In this document: piece by piece, positions 1 to 7,962 of the stretch | Layout: every line of letters starts with the position of its first letter | How positions within the stretch are numbered: position 1 is the first letter of the stretch | Assembly: GCA_028696075.1 (NCBI GenBank) | Contig: JAQVHS010000002.1 | Span: 99,701 to 163,700, forward strand | Length of the DNA stretch: 64,000 nucleotides | Reading direction: 5' to 3' | Source: Candidatus Gastranaerophilales bacterium | GTDB lineage: Bacteria; Cyanobacteriota; Vampirovibrionia; Gastranaerophilales; JAILCC01 | Notes under the pieces: generated by a model | What the model was told of the DNA's origin: nothing | The model's database searches: none | Seen by the model: only the letters and a program-made list of their open reading frames with translations | Position numbers and translations under genes: made by a program

Positions 1-1
1 T

Positions 2-1402
2 ACGGATTATAAGGCAGGAAACATTAACAACGCTCTTGCCCAAACAAACTCTGATTTAGTTGTGGTATTTGATGCTGACCATAAGCCTGTATCTACATTT
101 TTAAGGGAAACAGTTTATTATTTTGCTGATGAAAGTGTAGCGTTGGTACAGACTCCTCAATATTTTTTGAATTTGGATGCTGTTCAGAAAAATCTTAATA
201 TGCCGAATTTTTTATCTAATGAACAGGATATATTTTATAATGTTATGCAGCCGGGATTAAGTAAATTTGATGCGGTTTTTTGCGGCGGAACCAATATTAT
301 CATCAGAAGAAAAACACTGGAAGACATAGGCGGATTTCCTTCAGGCAGCGTTACCGAGGATTCTCTTTTAGGCTTGATTTTTCACGCAAAAAAGCTGAAA
401 GTTATTTATTATAATAAGCCGTTAGCGGTAGGGATTGCCGCAGGAAGTTTTAACGAATATATGCAGCAGCGAAACAGATGGACAAAAGGCAACCTGCAGA
501 TAGTTAAAAACCCTGCAAACTGGAAATATTATTTGCATTTGAATTTCGGACAGCTATTCTTTTATTTTTTAAGCGCGTTGTATTTTTTAAACCCTGTTGT
601 AAGAATGATTTTACTTTTGACACCTGTTTTTTTTCTGGTGTTTAATGTTTCAACAATCTTGATAGTATTTTATCAGGTGTTTTTATTTCAGGTTTCTTAT
701 CTTCTGCTCAAATTTATATTTCTTTTTACCGATAAAGTCAAAAGGGGCAATGTTTTATTAGCGGATATGTATGAGCTTATCGTTTCTATATTTAATTTGG
801 GTGTGATTTTCAAGACTTTGTTCCTGCCTAAAAAATTGCAGGATTTATCTTTTAGGGTTACAAACAAAAATATAGAGTTTAAAAATAAAAATATCAAGTA
901 CAAGGTAGTGTTAACTATTATTCTTTTTGTTTTGATTTATGCTCAGATACAGGGTGTTTATGACCTTATATACGGTAATGTATATAGCGTTCCTGCAGTA
1001 TATGTTAATTTATTTTGGAATTTAATGAATATTATTATGATTATTATGGCGCTCAGGGTTGTTTTTGACAGAGATGAAAGCCGCAAGTATATAAGGCTGC
1101 CTATTGATAAACGTATAGTGTTGACTGATTGCAAAGGCAACAAGTATGACGCAAGAGTGCTGAACGTTTCTTTGGGCGGTCTAAAGTTCGTCAGCGGCAG
1201 CGAATTCAAAGACCCTGCGGTTTGTGCGCTAAAAGTTGAAATGAACGGAATTACAAGGCGTGTCAATCTTTTAAGCAAGCGATTAGGCAGTTATAGAGGT
1301 GTTTATATGAAAAAAATCCTGTTTAGGAACTTAACAACAAGAAAAATTCATATATTAAATAAATTTATTAATTTTGCTTTTGAAAAACTTAATATATCAT
1401 AG
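2..1402 (+). CDS. BcsA-like family 2 glycosyltransferase with C-terminal PilZ domain (5' end outside window)
   Basis: The reading frame is open from base 2, so the N-terminus lies upstream of the window. It shows the processive GT2 signatures: KAGNINNAL followed by FDADHKP (the DxD sugar-nucleotide site), VTEDS (the TED motif) and QQRNRW (the Q-x-x-R-W motif). Several membrane segments follow (about nt 540-760 and 900-1060). A PilZ domain starts near nt 1080, with RKYIR (RxxxR) and NVSLGG (N-x-S-x-x-G), the c-di-GMP-binding motifs. By family it should polymerise a beta-linked exopolysaccharide at the inner membrane under c-di-GMP control. Cellulose is the prototype, but the polymer is not determinable here. 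No bcsB-type partner lies downstream. Confidence 0.9.
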   Translation, partial: TDYKAGNINNALAQTNSDLVVVFDADHKPVSTFLRETVYYFADESVALVQTPQYFLNLDAVQKNLNMPNFLSNEQDIFYNVMQPGLSKFDAVFCGGTNIIIRRKTLEDIGGFPSGSVTEDSLLGLIFHAKKLKVIYYNKPLAVGIAAGSFNEYMQQRNRWTKGNLQIVKNPANWKYYLHLNFGQLFFYFLSALYFLNPVVRMILLLTPVFFLVFNVSTILIVFYQVFLFQVSYLLLKFIFLFTDKVKRGNVLLADMYELIVSIFNLGVIFKTLFLPKKLQDLSFRVTNKNIEFKNKNIKYKVVLTIILFVLIYAQIQGVYDLIYGNVYSVPAVYVNLFWNLMNIIMIIMALRVVFDRDESRKYIRLPIDKRIVLTDCKGNKYDARVLNVSLGGLKFVSGSEFKDPAVCALKVEMNGITRRVNLLSKRLGSYRGVYMKKILFRNLTTRKIHILNKFINFAFEKLNIS

Positions 1403-1409
1403 GTATAAT
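1380..1409 (+). promoter_or_regulatory. candidate sigma-70 promoter for the hydroxyacid dehydrogenase gene
   Basis: TTGAAA at 1380-1385 and a perfect TATAAT at 1404-1409 with an 18-base spacer. It lies at the very end of the preceding gene, about 35 bases before the next start codon. Confidence 0.55.
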
Positions 1410-1443
1410 AAAAGAATGCAATTAACTGTTAAGGAGGCATGGT

Positions 1444-2460
1444 ATGCTAAAGCTGGTATTTTTTGATGTAGAAGATTATGAAAAGGAATTTTTGCGGCAA
1501 GCTTGCGAGGGGAAGTATAACTACACGCTCATACATAACCCGCTTAACGACCTGGAAACAATACCTGATGAAATAAAAGACGCTGATGTGATTTCCTGTT
1601 TTACCACTTCGCGGGTTACAAGAGAAGTTCTTGAACAATTCGCACAACTAAGACTTATCGCCTTGCGCTCGGTCGGCTTTAACCATGTTGATACTGAATA
1701 TTGTCAGGCGAATGGTATTACGGTTGAGAATACACCAAACTATGGCAACAAAAGCGTTGCAGAATTTGCTTTCGGGCTTATGCTTGATGTTACAAGACGT
1801 ATCTCAAAAGCCTATTCGGCATTTAAAGAATTAAACGCCTGTCATAAATGTACAACAGGTTATGAACTTGGCGGTAAAACGATAGGTGTTTTCGGGCTTG
1901 GCGCTATAGGCAGGGAGTTTGCAAAACTTGCTTACGGTTTTGAAATGAATATTCTCGGTTTTGATATGTTTGAAAATCAGGAAATGAAGGAAAAATATAA
2001 CGTTGAATACGTTGATTTTGGCACTATGCTTGAAAAGTCTGATTTTATCTCGTTGCATGCACCGCTAACCAAAGAAACTTATCATGTTTTTGACGAAGAA
2101 GCGTTTAAAAAAATAAAACCCGAATGTGTTTTAATAAATACTGCAAGAGGTGAATTGATTGATACACAGGCGCTTTATAATGCTTTGAGCAAAAAGGAAA
2201 TTGCAGGCGCGGGGCTTGATGTTTTGGAGTCCGAAGAAGCAATTTCAGACCCTGAATATTTAATAGATGTTAACAGACTTCACGGCAATGCACTGAAAGA
2301 TACGGTCTTGAACAACAGGCTTTTGCAAATGGATAACGTTATTATTACTCCGCATATTGCTTACAACACTCACGAAGCCATAGGTAGAATTTTATCCACC
2401 ACAATAAGCAACATAGCCGCTTTTGCCGAAGGCAAAGTTCAAAATAGCGTGATAAAGTAG
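1444..2460 (+). CDS. D-2-hydroxyacid dehydrogenase (D-lactate dehydrogenase type)
   Basis: 338 residues, the usual length. It reduces 2-oxoacids (pyruvate to D-lactate in the LdhA group) with NADH in the cytosol. Visible features are the Rossmann GxGxxG (VFGLGAIGREF, about residue 150), catalytic Arg in NTARGELID, catalytic Glu in DVLESEEA, and catalytic His in TPHIAYNT. The strong Shine-Dalgarno AAGGAGG before the ATG fixes the start. It probably has its own promoter. Substrate cannot be settled from sequence; D-lactate formation would fit a fermentative lifestyle. Other members of the family (glycerate or phosphoglycerate dehydrogenases) remain possible. Confidence 0.88.
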   Translation: MLKLVFFDVEDYEKEFLRQACEGKYNYTLIHNPLNDLETIPDEIKDADVISCFTTSRVTREVLEQFAQLRLIALRSVGFNHVDTEYCQANGITVENTPNYGNKSVAEFAFGLMLDVTRRISKAYSAFKELNACHKCTTGYELGGKTIGVFGLGAIGREFAKLAYGFEMNILGFDMFENQEMKEKYNVEYVDFGTMLEKSDFISLHAPLTKETYHVFDEEAFKKIKPECVLINTARGELIDTQALYNALSKKEIAGAGLDVLESEEAISDPEYLIDVNRLHGNALKDTVLNNRLLQMDNVIITPHIAYNTHEAIGRILSTTISNIAAFAEGKVQNSVIK

Positions 2461-2470
2461 AAAAAGTACC

Positions 2471-2779
2471 TTACTGCCCTTCACAACCAAGGTTGCTGCT
2501 GTTTTTTTCGTGAAGCCAGCGTGCGAATAAAAAGTTTTCGTAGCTCAAACAAAATTGATACAGCGCATTTAACAAAACTTCTCCCGATTCGGAATTTGTT
2601 GTTATAATGCTTGAATTTTCCGTTATTTTTGTAACGCAAAGCTCTGTGTGGATAATATTTTCAACATGATTTTCAGGTTTTTTTGCAAGAATTTCTTTCA
2701 GCCATTTGTCTAAAAATATCAATGGCGAAGGTTTTTTCTCTTGTAAATTTAATGCTTCTGCAAAAGCCCCTATAATCAA
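2471..2779 (-). CDS. hypothetical protein downstream of proA
   Basis: 102 residues, starting with a TTG codon one base after the proA stop codon, which suggests translational coupling with proA. I do not recognise the family. No signal peptide or membrane segment is visible. The middle is mixed alpha/beta in character, and the C-terminus carries aromatic-rich helices (SYENFLFARWLHEKN). It may be a small cytosolic protein or a decayed gene; the tight spacing to proA favours a real gene. Confidence 0.5.
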   Translation of the reverse strand: MIIGAFAEALNLQEKKPSPLIFLDKWLKEILAKKPENHVENIIHTELCVTKITENSSIITTNSESGEVLLNALYQFCLSYENFLFARWLHEKNSSNLGCEGQ

Positions 2780-2780
2780 C

Positions 2781-4088
2781 CTAAACTATCCTTTCGTGCA
2801 AAAACTTTTTGGCATCTTTACCGCTGTAACTTGCAACAATTTGACCGTTGCCAAACAGCCTATATTTATAAATAGTTAAACCCTCAAGTCCTACAGGTCC
2901 TCTGGCGTGGGTTTTGTTGGTGCTGATTCCTACCTCTGCCCCGAAACCGTACCTGAAACCATCGGCAAACCTTGTCGAAACATTGTGATAAACCCCTGCA
3001 GAATCTATCAGGTCCATAAATTTGTCTGCAGAAGTTTTATCCCGAGTAATTATGCAGTCGGTATGTCCTGAACCGTAGCGGTTTATGTGGGCTATGGCGT
3101 CATCTGAGTCTTTTACTGTTTTGACTGAAACGATTTTATCGCCGTATTCGCTTTTCCAATCATCTTCGTTGGCAGGTTCTAAAGTATCATCTATTTCCAG
3201 GCATTTTTCGCAGCCTTTGACTTTAACCCCTTCATTTTTTAATGCCGCGGTCAATTCAGGTAAAAACTCTTTGCTTATTTTTTCTGATATCAGGATAGTT
3301 TCAACGCTGTTGCAGGCGCTTGGGTATTGAATTTTTGAATCAACGCAAACTTTTTTCGCAAGTTCGAAGTCCGCATTCTCGTCGATATAAATATGACAAA
3401 TCCCGTCAGCATGTCCTAAGACGGGGATTTTTGTATTTGATTGGATGAATTTCACCAGAGAATTGCCGCCTCTTGGGATAATCAGGTCTATGCAATCGTC
3501 GAGTTCAAGCATTTTGCTGACATCTTCTCTGCTTTTGAAAAAGTTTATTACGTTTCTGGGGAAAGCTGCCACTTTATCAAGCGCCTGATGAATAAATTTT
3601 ACAAGCGCTTCATTTGTCAGAACCGCTTCTCTGCCGCCTTTTAAAAGTACGGCATTAGCTGATTTAATGGCAAGAGCGGCTATTTGAACCACTACATCGG
3701 GACGGGCTTCAAATATCACGCCTATTACGCCGATAGGACAAGTTACTTTATAAAGCTCCAGCCCCTCATCAAGTTTCATAGCCCAAGTTGTTTGATTAAC
3801 AGGGTCTTTTAAGTTCTTAACATCCAAAATCCCCTCTGCCATAGCATCGAACTTGGAATCACTAAGCTCAAGCCTGTCATAAATTGCCCTTGAAATTTCG
3901 CCATTGTCTAAAAGAGTTTGAGCGTTTTTTAAATCCTCTTTATTCTGCGCAATAATGTAATCTTTATTTGCGATTAATTCTTCATAAATTTTCTCAAGCG
4001 CTTTGTTTTTTATATTTTCACCCAAAGACGCTAATATCAAAGACGCCTCTTTAGCCAGTTTTGCTGTTTGTTTAATATCGTTTTGCAT
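2781..4088 (-). CDS. proA: glutamate-5-semialdehyde dehydrogenase (gamma-glutamyl phosphate reductase)
   Basis: 435 residues from the ATG at 4088, which has GAAAGGG at Shine-Dalgarno distance; a TTG at 4103 is in frame but less likely. It is the NADPH-dependent reductase of proline synthesis, converting gamma-glutamyl phosphate to glutamate semialdehyde. Catalytic Cys lies in YPSACNSVETIL. Other ProA features are CPIGVIGVIFEARPD and the C-terminal GPVGLEGLTIYKYR. proB (glutamate 5-kinase) is not in the window. The small hypothetical gene follows immediately. Confidence 0.96.
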   Translation of the reverse strand: MQNDIKQTAKLAKEASLILASLGENIKNKALEKIYEELIANKDYIIAQNKEDLKNAQTLLDNGEISRAIYDRLELSDSKFDAMAEGILDVKNLKDPVNQTTWAMKLDEGLELYKVTCPIGVIGVIFEARPDVVVQIAALAIKSANAVLLKGGREAVLTNEALVKFIHQALDKVAAFPRNVINFFKSREDVSKMLELDDCIDLIIPRGGNSLVKFIQSNTKIPVLGHADGICHIYIDENADFELAKKVCVDSKIQYPSACNSVETILISEKISKEFLPELTAALKNEGVKVKGCEKCLEIDDTLEPANEDDWKSEYGDKIVSVKTVKDSDDAIAHINRYGSGHTDCIITRDKTSADKFMDLIDSAGVYHNVSTRFADGFRYGFGAEVGISTNKTHARGPVGLEGLTIYKYRLFGNGQIVASYSGKDAKKFLHERIV

Positions 4089-4146
4089 TAGAAACCCTTT
4101 CAACCGTTTAATAATATTCTAGCCTTTAATTTGTATTTTGTAAAAA

Positions 4147-4902
4147 CTATCTTACGGAAATACCCAATGAACGCAAGGCGGCTTTTAGCTCGGGGATAGG
4201 CAGTGTGTTGTAATGAAAAATTGAAGCCGCAAGCCCCGCATCGGCGTTAGCTTTTTGAAAAACATCCGCAAAGTGCATAGGGTCATCGCCTGCTCCGCCT
4301 GAAGCTATGACCGGGATGTTGGAATTATCGGCAACAAGCTTGGTAACCTCAAGGTCAAACCCGTTTTGTGTCCCGTCTGTATCCATAGAGGTCAACAAAA
4401 TTTCACCTGCACCCAACTTTTGGATTGTTTCAACCCAATCAAGAACTTTTATACCCGTGTTCTTTTGCCCTGCGTTGATAAAAACGTAAAATTCACCATC
4501 GATTTTTTTAGAGTCTATAGCAACAACAATGCATTGAGAACCAAATTGGCTTGATGTTTGATATATTAAGTCGGGGTTGTTAACAGCGGCAGAATTCAAA
4601 GAAACTTTGTCCGCTCCTGCGCTGAGCAAATTTTTTATATCCCCAATGGTCTTGATACCGCCGCCGACCGTAAATGGGATGAATACTTGATTTGCAACCT
4701 TTTCAACCATTTTTAATGTTGTAGCCCTGCCCTCATTTGTAGCTGTAATATCCAAAAATACAAGCTCGTCTGCACCTTCATCACTGTATTTTTTGGCAAG
4801 TTCCACAGGGTCGCCCGCGTACCTTAGATTTTTGAAGTTGATACCTTTTACCGTTTGCCCGTCTTTTACGTCAAGACAGGGGATTATTCTTTTTGCTAAC
4901 AT
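4147..4902 (-). CDS. hisF: imidazole glycerol phosphate synthase, cyclase subunit
   Basis: 251 residues, full length for HisF. A (beta/alpha)8 barrel that uses ammonia from HisH to close the imidazole ring, giving IGP and AICAR. The first catalytic Asp is in [10 protein letters not shown] and the second in VVAIDSKK. Phosphate-binding loops are FTVGGGI and VIASGGAGD. The gene stands alone here: hisH and other his genes are not in the window, so the pathway is dispersed. Transcribed away from rpsT from the shared intergenic region. Confidence 0.97.
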   Translation of the reverse strand: MLAKRIIPCLDVKDGQTVKGINFKNLRYAGDPVELAKKYSDEGADELVFLDITATNEGRATTLKMVEKVANQVFIPFTVGGGIKTIGDIKNLLSAGADKVSLNSAAVNNPDLIYQTSSQFGSQCIVVAIDSKKIDGEFYVFINAGQKNTGIKVLDWVETIQKLGAGEILLTSMDTDGTQNGFDLEVTKLVADNSNIPVIASGGAGDDPMHFADVFQKANADAGLAASIFHYNTLPIPELKAALRSLGISVR

Positions 4903-4968
4903 TTTTTTTCCTAAATTGTCGCTTTATTTTATTCTATACAAAACAAGTTTTTAAAACAAAACAAACAG

Positions 4969-4996
4969 TTTACAAGAAAAATTGAAGAGCTATAAT
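4969..4996 (+). promoter_or_regulatory. candidate promoter of rpsT
   Basis: TTTACA at 4969-4974 and perfect TATAAT at 4991-4996, spacer 16. The predicted start near 5003 gives a leader of about 50 bases, containing a short hairpin (CTACT/AGTAG). Confidence 0.6.
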
Positions 4997-5052
4997 AAAA
5001 TAACATTCTCTCTGGCTACTGTATAGTAGTACTTTAAAAAAGGAGCAAAAAA

Positions 5053-5316
5053 TTGCCAAATATTAAATCAGCAGAAAAAAGAGTATTGGTTTCCGAGCGC
5101 AACAGACTTAGAAATGTTGCTATGAAATCAAGCATTAAAACAGCGGTTAAGAAGGTTTTAGATGCATTAACAGCTAATAAAGACGAGGTCAAAACTTTAT
5201 TAAACGATGCATATAAACTTTTTGACAAAGCGGTAGGCAAGGGTATTCTTCATAAAAATACCGCAGCCAGAAAAAAATCCCGCCTGACTAAGCATGTTAA
5301 TAAAACTCTTGGCTAG
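5053..5316 (+). CDS. rpsT: 30S ribosomal protein S20
   Basis: 87 residues. Binds 16S rRNA in the body of the small subunit. Lys/Arg-rich and helical, beginning PNIKSAEKRV and ending KSRLTKHVNKTL, both typical of S20. The start is TTG, placed by AAGGAG upstream and by the conserved N-terminus; no ATG is available nearby. E. coli rpsT also starts with TTG and is autoregulated at translation, so the weak codon may be a conserved control device. Monocistronic, with its own promoter and terminator. Confidence 0.97.
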   Translation: MPNIKSAEKRVLVSERNRLRNVAMKSSIKTAVKKVLDALTANKDEVKTLLNDAYKLFDKAVGKGILHKNTAARKKSRLTKHVNKTLG

Positions 5317-5326
5317 AAAAATTTTA

Positions 5327-5355
5327 ATGGGCTACCTTTGGGTAGCCCATTTTTG
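5327..5355 (+). terminator. intrinsic terminator of rpsT
   Basis: Ten-base stem ATGGGCTACC / GGTAGCCCAT with TTTG loop, followed by a short T tract. It ends just before the Shine-Dalgarno of the response regulator gene. Confidence 0.85.
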
Positions 5356-5378
5356 TGCAAATTTTTAAGAGGTGTTTG

Positions 5379-6083
5379 ATGACAAAAATCCTTGTTGTAG
5401 ATGATGATGAATCGATTGTAGAATTACTCAAAATAAATTTAAAATTAATCGGACATGATGTAATTACGGCATATGACGGTATAAAAGCCTATGCTCTTGC
5501 ACAGCAGGAATTGCCCGACCTTATAATACTGGATGTAATGATGCCTAACGTGGACGGTTTTACGACAGCGCAAAAAATCAGAAATAACCCCGCTACAGAA
5601 CACATTCCCATTTTGATGCTCACTGCCTTGAGTATGTTGGATGATAAAGTTAAAGGCTTTAATTCAGGAGTGGATGACTATTTAGTCAAGCCTTTTGAAC
5701 TTGAAGAGTTGAAACTCAGGGTAAGAGCTTTACTCAAAAGGACAAATGCGCTGCCGCCTTCTTTGGCTAAACCGGAAATTTTATCAATCGGCGACATTAC
5801 TTTAGACCCTGATAATTTGACTGTGATTATAAAAAACAAAAATATAAAACTTACGCCTATTGAGTTTGATATTATGAGTATTTTAGTTCAACATAACACG
5901 CAGACCGTACAAGCTCCCGTGTTTTTAAGAGAAATTTGGGGCTACAGCGAAGATGATGAGGTAAAGACGGTAAGAGTTCATATAAGACACCTTCGCTCAA
6001 AGATAGAAAAAACTACGGGACAAAACGGCTACATAGAAACAGTTTACGGCGGAGGATACAAGCTAAATCCTTCTTTGAAATAA
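5379..6083 (+). CDS. OmpR/PhoB-family response regulator
   Basis: About 234 residues from the ATG at 5379 (AAGAGGTG Shine-Dalgarno); an upstream in-frame GTG overlaps the rpsT terminator and is unlikely. Receiver domain: acidic pocket VVDDDES, phospho-acceptor Asp in LIILDVMMPNVDGF, Thr in LTALS, Lys in LVKPF. C-terminal winged helix: VRVHIRHLRSKIE and VYGGGYKL. A DNA-binding transcription regulator activated by phosphorylation. No histidine kinase is adjacent, so it is an orphan here. Its 3' end lies two bases from the convergent aroH end. Confidence 0.93.
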   Translation: MTKILVVDDDESIVELLKINLKLIGHDVITAYDGIKAYALAQQELPDLIILDVMMPNVDGFTTAQKIRNNPATEHIPILMLTALSMLDDKVKGFNSGVDDYLVKPFELEELKLRVRALLKRTNALPPSLAKPEILSIGDITLDPDNLTVIIKNKNIKLTPIEFDIMSILVQHNTQTVQAPVFLREIWGYSEDDEVKTVRVHIRHLRSKIEKTTGQNGYIETVYGGGYKLNPSLK

Positions 6084-6085
6084 TC

Positions 6086-6451
6086 CTAATTTATATCGGG
6101 TCTTATTTTTTTAGCATCTTTCAGGTAAATATGCTTGATTTGCGTACGCTCTTTATCGGAATTGATTACCATCAGCACTCTTATACACATAGGGAGGCTG
6201 TTTTCTATGTCTAATTCCTGCATGCATAACAGCGGAATATCAGAAAAATTCAGTTTTTCTCTGACGCATTTTGCGGGATAGACCGCATTTAAGTCTTTTG
6301 TCATTGTGAAAATTACGTGAGAAACTTCTTCCAGGTTGAGAGCATTCTCTGAAATAACCGCTCTCATCATTTCCAAAGCCGCAGCTTCAATGGCAGAAAC
6401 AGAATTTTCACTAACGGTAACAGCGCCTCTTACGGCAAGGGTTTTAGTCAT
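6086..6451 (-). CDS. aroH: chorismate mutase, monofunctional AroH class
   Basis: 121 residues, the size of Bacillus-type AroH, a trimeric cytosolic enzyme that rearranges chorismate to prephenate for Phe/Tyr synthesis. N-terminal Arg in AVRGAVTV, ISENALN, VIFTMTKDLNAVYPA and the C-terminal CIRVLMVI strand match the family. The 150-base upstream region contains a long inverted repeat (GACCAAT...ATTGGTC) around a perfect palindrome and could form a structured leader. Confidence 0.9.
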   Translation of the reverse strand: MTKTLAVRGAVTVSENSVSAIEAAALEMMRAVISENALNLEEVSHVIFTMTKDLNAVYPAKCVREKLNFSDIPLLCMQELDIENSLPMCIRVLMVINSDKERTQIKHIYLKDAKKIRPDIN

Positions 6452-6470
6452 AAGCTTTATCCTTAATTAA

Positions 6471-6532
6471 GACCAATCCACAAGTTTATTCTTGCACAAA
6501 AATGTACTTGCGCAAGTCTTATGACATTGGTC
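6471..6532 (-). promoter_or_regulatory. inverted-repeat leader upstream of aroH
   Basis: GACCAAT (6471-6477) and ATTGGTC (6526-6532) are exact inverted repeats. They enclose the perfect 12-base palindrome ACTTGCGCAAGT (6506-6517). On the minus strand the closing helix ends just before the aroH Shine-Dalgarno AAGGA. It could be an operator or an RNA structure; function not known. Confidence 0.3.
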
Positions 6533-6580
6533 GTGAGCTGAAAAAATAAAATCCCGTACTTGCGTTGCGGTATTGATAAT

Positions 6581-6604
6581 AAAAAACCACTACGTAGTAG
6601 TGGT
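6581..6604 (-). terminator. terminator of tRNA-Leu
   Basis: Stem CCACTAC / GTAGTGG with a three-base loop, followed on the minus strand by six T residues. It sits eight bases after the tRNA 3' end. Confidence 0.75.
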
Positions 6605-6611
6605 CAAAATG

Positions 6612-6700
6612 TGGTGCCCTGAGCCAGACTTGAACTGGCACGAGGTGTGAGCCCCATTGGATTTTAAGTCCAACGCGTCTACCGGTTCCGCCATCAGGGC
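6612..6700 (-). tRNA. tRNA-Leu (UAA)
   Basis: 89 bases including encoded CCA. Acceptor stem GCCCTGA / TCAGGGC, anticodon stem-loop TTGGA-CTTAAAA-TCCAA giving anticodon TAA, T-arm GCCAG-TTCAAGT-CTGGC, and a long class II variable arm as expected for Leu. A TATAAT-like box lies at 6725-6730 on the same strand. Confidence 0.97.
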
Positions 6701-6769
6701 ATAAACTAAAGTAGTTCAGTACTCATTATACCAAAAAATAATTTTTGTCCATAATAATTTTTGATAAAT

Positions 6770-6798
6770 TTGTACTAAACCCAAAATAACATTATAAT
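6770..6798 (+). promoter_or_regulatory. candidate promoter of the 6818 exported protein gene
   Basis: TTGTAC at 6770-6775 and TATAAT at 6793-6798, spacer 17, about 20 bases before the start codon. Confidence 0.5.
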
Positions 6799-6817
6799 AA
6801 AAATATGAGGAGCTATA

Positions 6818-7363
6818 ATGCTAAAGCGGATTTTACTTTTATTTTTTATAGCGGTTTTATTTGTACCATGTGCTTTTGCAGATGATGATGAAGGGAATTG
6901 GCAAAAGTATATTGATGTTTATGACAGCGGAGGACTGGACAAGCCCGTTACACAAAAAGAGTTTGAAAAGGCTATTGATACGGTTAAAGGCTTGCAGAAA
7001 AAAAAGAAGAAACCCAAGCTTAAAAAAGACGAATTTCCTGAACCTTTTGCAATTAACGAACCTATACAGGTTGATAACACTAATGTAGTCAAGGTTACAT
7101 CAAGGCTTTATTATGACGGGCAAATTGTTCCTGTCGGTTTTTATAAAATCACTGCCAAAAAAGAGGAAGACGGTTTTTATATTAACCTTGTACAAGGACA
7201 AAGCGATATGGTAAAAGTTAAGGCGCAAAAAGTCAATTATATGAGCTTTTGCCCGACAAAAACAAACTGCATACAAACAGAAGTATACAAAGAAAAATAC
7301 TTCAAAATTTATTATAAAGATATCGATAATGCTTTAGTCGGCTTTTTGGCAATTATGGATTAG
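6818..7363 (+). CDS. exported hypothetical protein
   Basis: 181 residues with a clear N-terminal signal peptide (MLKRILLLFFIAVLF then a CAFA-like cleavage site before an acidic DDDEGN stretch). A lysine-rich linker near residues 65-75 is followed by a beta-rich region (VVKVTSRLYYDGQIVPVGFY...). Likely periplasmic or outer-membrane associated. I do not recognise a family. GGAG precedes the ATG. Its 3' end overlaps the convergent gene at 7360 by four bases. Confidence 0.8.
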   Translation: MLKRILLLFFIAVLFVPCAFADDDEGNWQKYIDVYDSGGLDKPVTQKEFEKAIDTVKGLQKKKKKPKLKKDEFPEPFAINEPIQVDNTNVVKVTSRLYYDGQIVPVGFYKITAKKEEDGFYINLVQGQSDMVKVKAQKVNYMSFCPTKTNCIQTEVYKEKYFKIYYKDIDNALVGFLAIMD

Positions 7364-7854
7364 CAATCTTCGCAGTCGCAGCCTCTGCAGACGGGAGCGC
7401 CGGACTCTCCTGCATAAACAGGCACAGGAACAGGTACGGGTATTTTTTTAATATCGGCGGAAGTTTTGCCTTTATATGCATCTACAAAGCTTAACAGCCT
7501 TAAAGTAGGACCTATGATTCCGGTAGCAGTCAATATAGCTGCTACTACCGGTAATTTTTTTGCATTTGCCCTGACTATTTCAGGAACTTGTTGAGCTGTT
7601 ACTCCAAGACGCTTCATCACTGATTTGGTAGCAAATGCCGCCGCAATAGTTGATGCTACGGCAGAAAGCATATAAAACGCACCTTTTGAACCGTCATTGT
7701 TCATATATTGACCTAAGCCGGGAAGCACCAATGAGGACACAGCAGGCAAAAAACCGCCGGTGTTTTGTTCTTTTATGCCGGAAAAATTAACGTTATTAAC
7801 ATGGTTAATATTGTTCGCATTATATTTTGTCGGTGGAATTGGACAAACGTTCAT
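7360..7854 (-). CDS. small membrane protein with PGLGQ motif and Cys-rich tail
   Basis: 164 residues. The N-terminus is Asn-rich with the segment NVNFSGIKE, resembling the N-termini of other unknown proteins in this window. It continues SLVLPGLGQYMNNDGSKGAF, a motif style seen in small TM2-like membrane proteins, then hydrophobic helices at about 50-80 and 105-130. It ends with a proline/valine run and CRGCDCEDC, which could bind metal or form disulphides. Function unknown. It has a good promoter (7884-7913). Confidence 0.75.
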   Translation of the reverse strand: MNVCPIPPTKYNANNINHVNNVNFSGIKEQNTGGFLPAVSSLVLPGLGQYMNNDGSKGAFYMLSAVASTIAAAFATKSVMKRLGVTAQQVPEIVRANAKKLPVVAAILTATGIIGPTLRLLSFVDAYKGKTSADIKKIPVPVPVPVYAGESGAPVCRGCDCEDC

Positions 7855-7883
7855 AAATACCTCACTTCCCTCATTGAGCCTAA

Positions 7884-7913
7884 ATTATATCATTAAAGCT
7901 CGTCCATTGTAAA
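7884..7913 (-). promoter_or_regulatory. candidate promoter of the 7360 gene
   Basis: On the minus strand, TTTACA (7908-7913) and TATAAT (7884-7889) with an 18-base spacer. Confidence 0.55.
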
Positions 7914-7962
7914 TCTTTATACGCAATTAAAGGTAAAAATTTGTCAGTTTGTAAATAAATCT

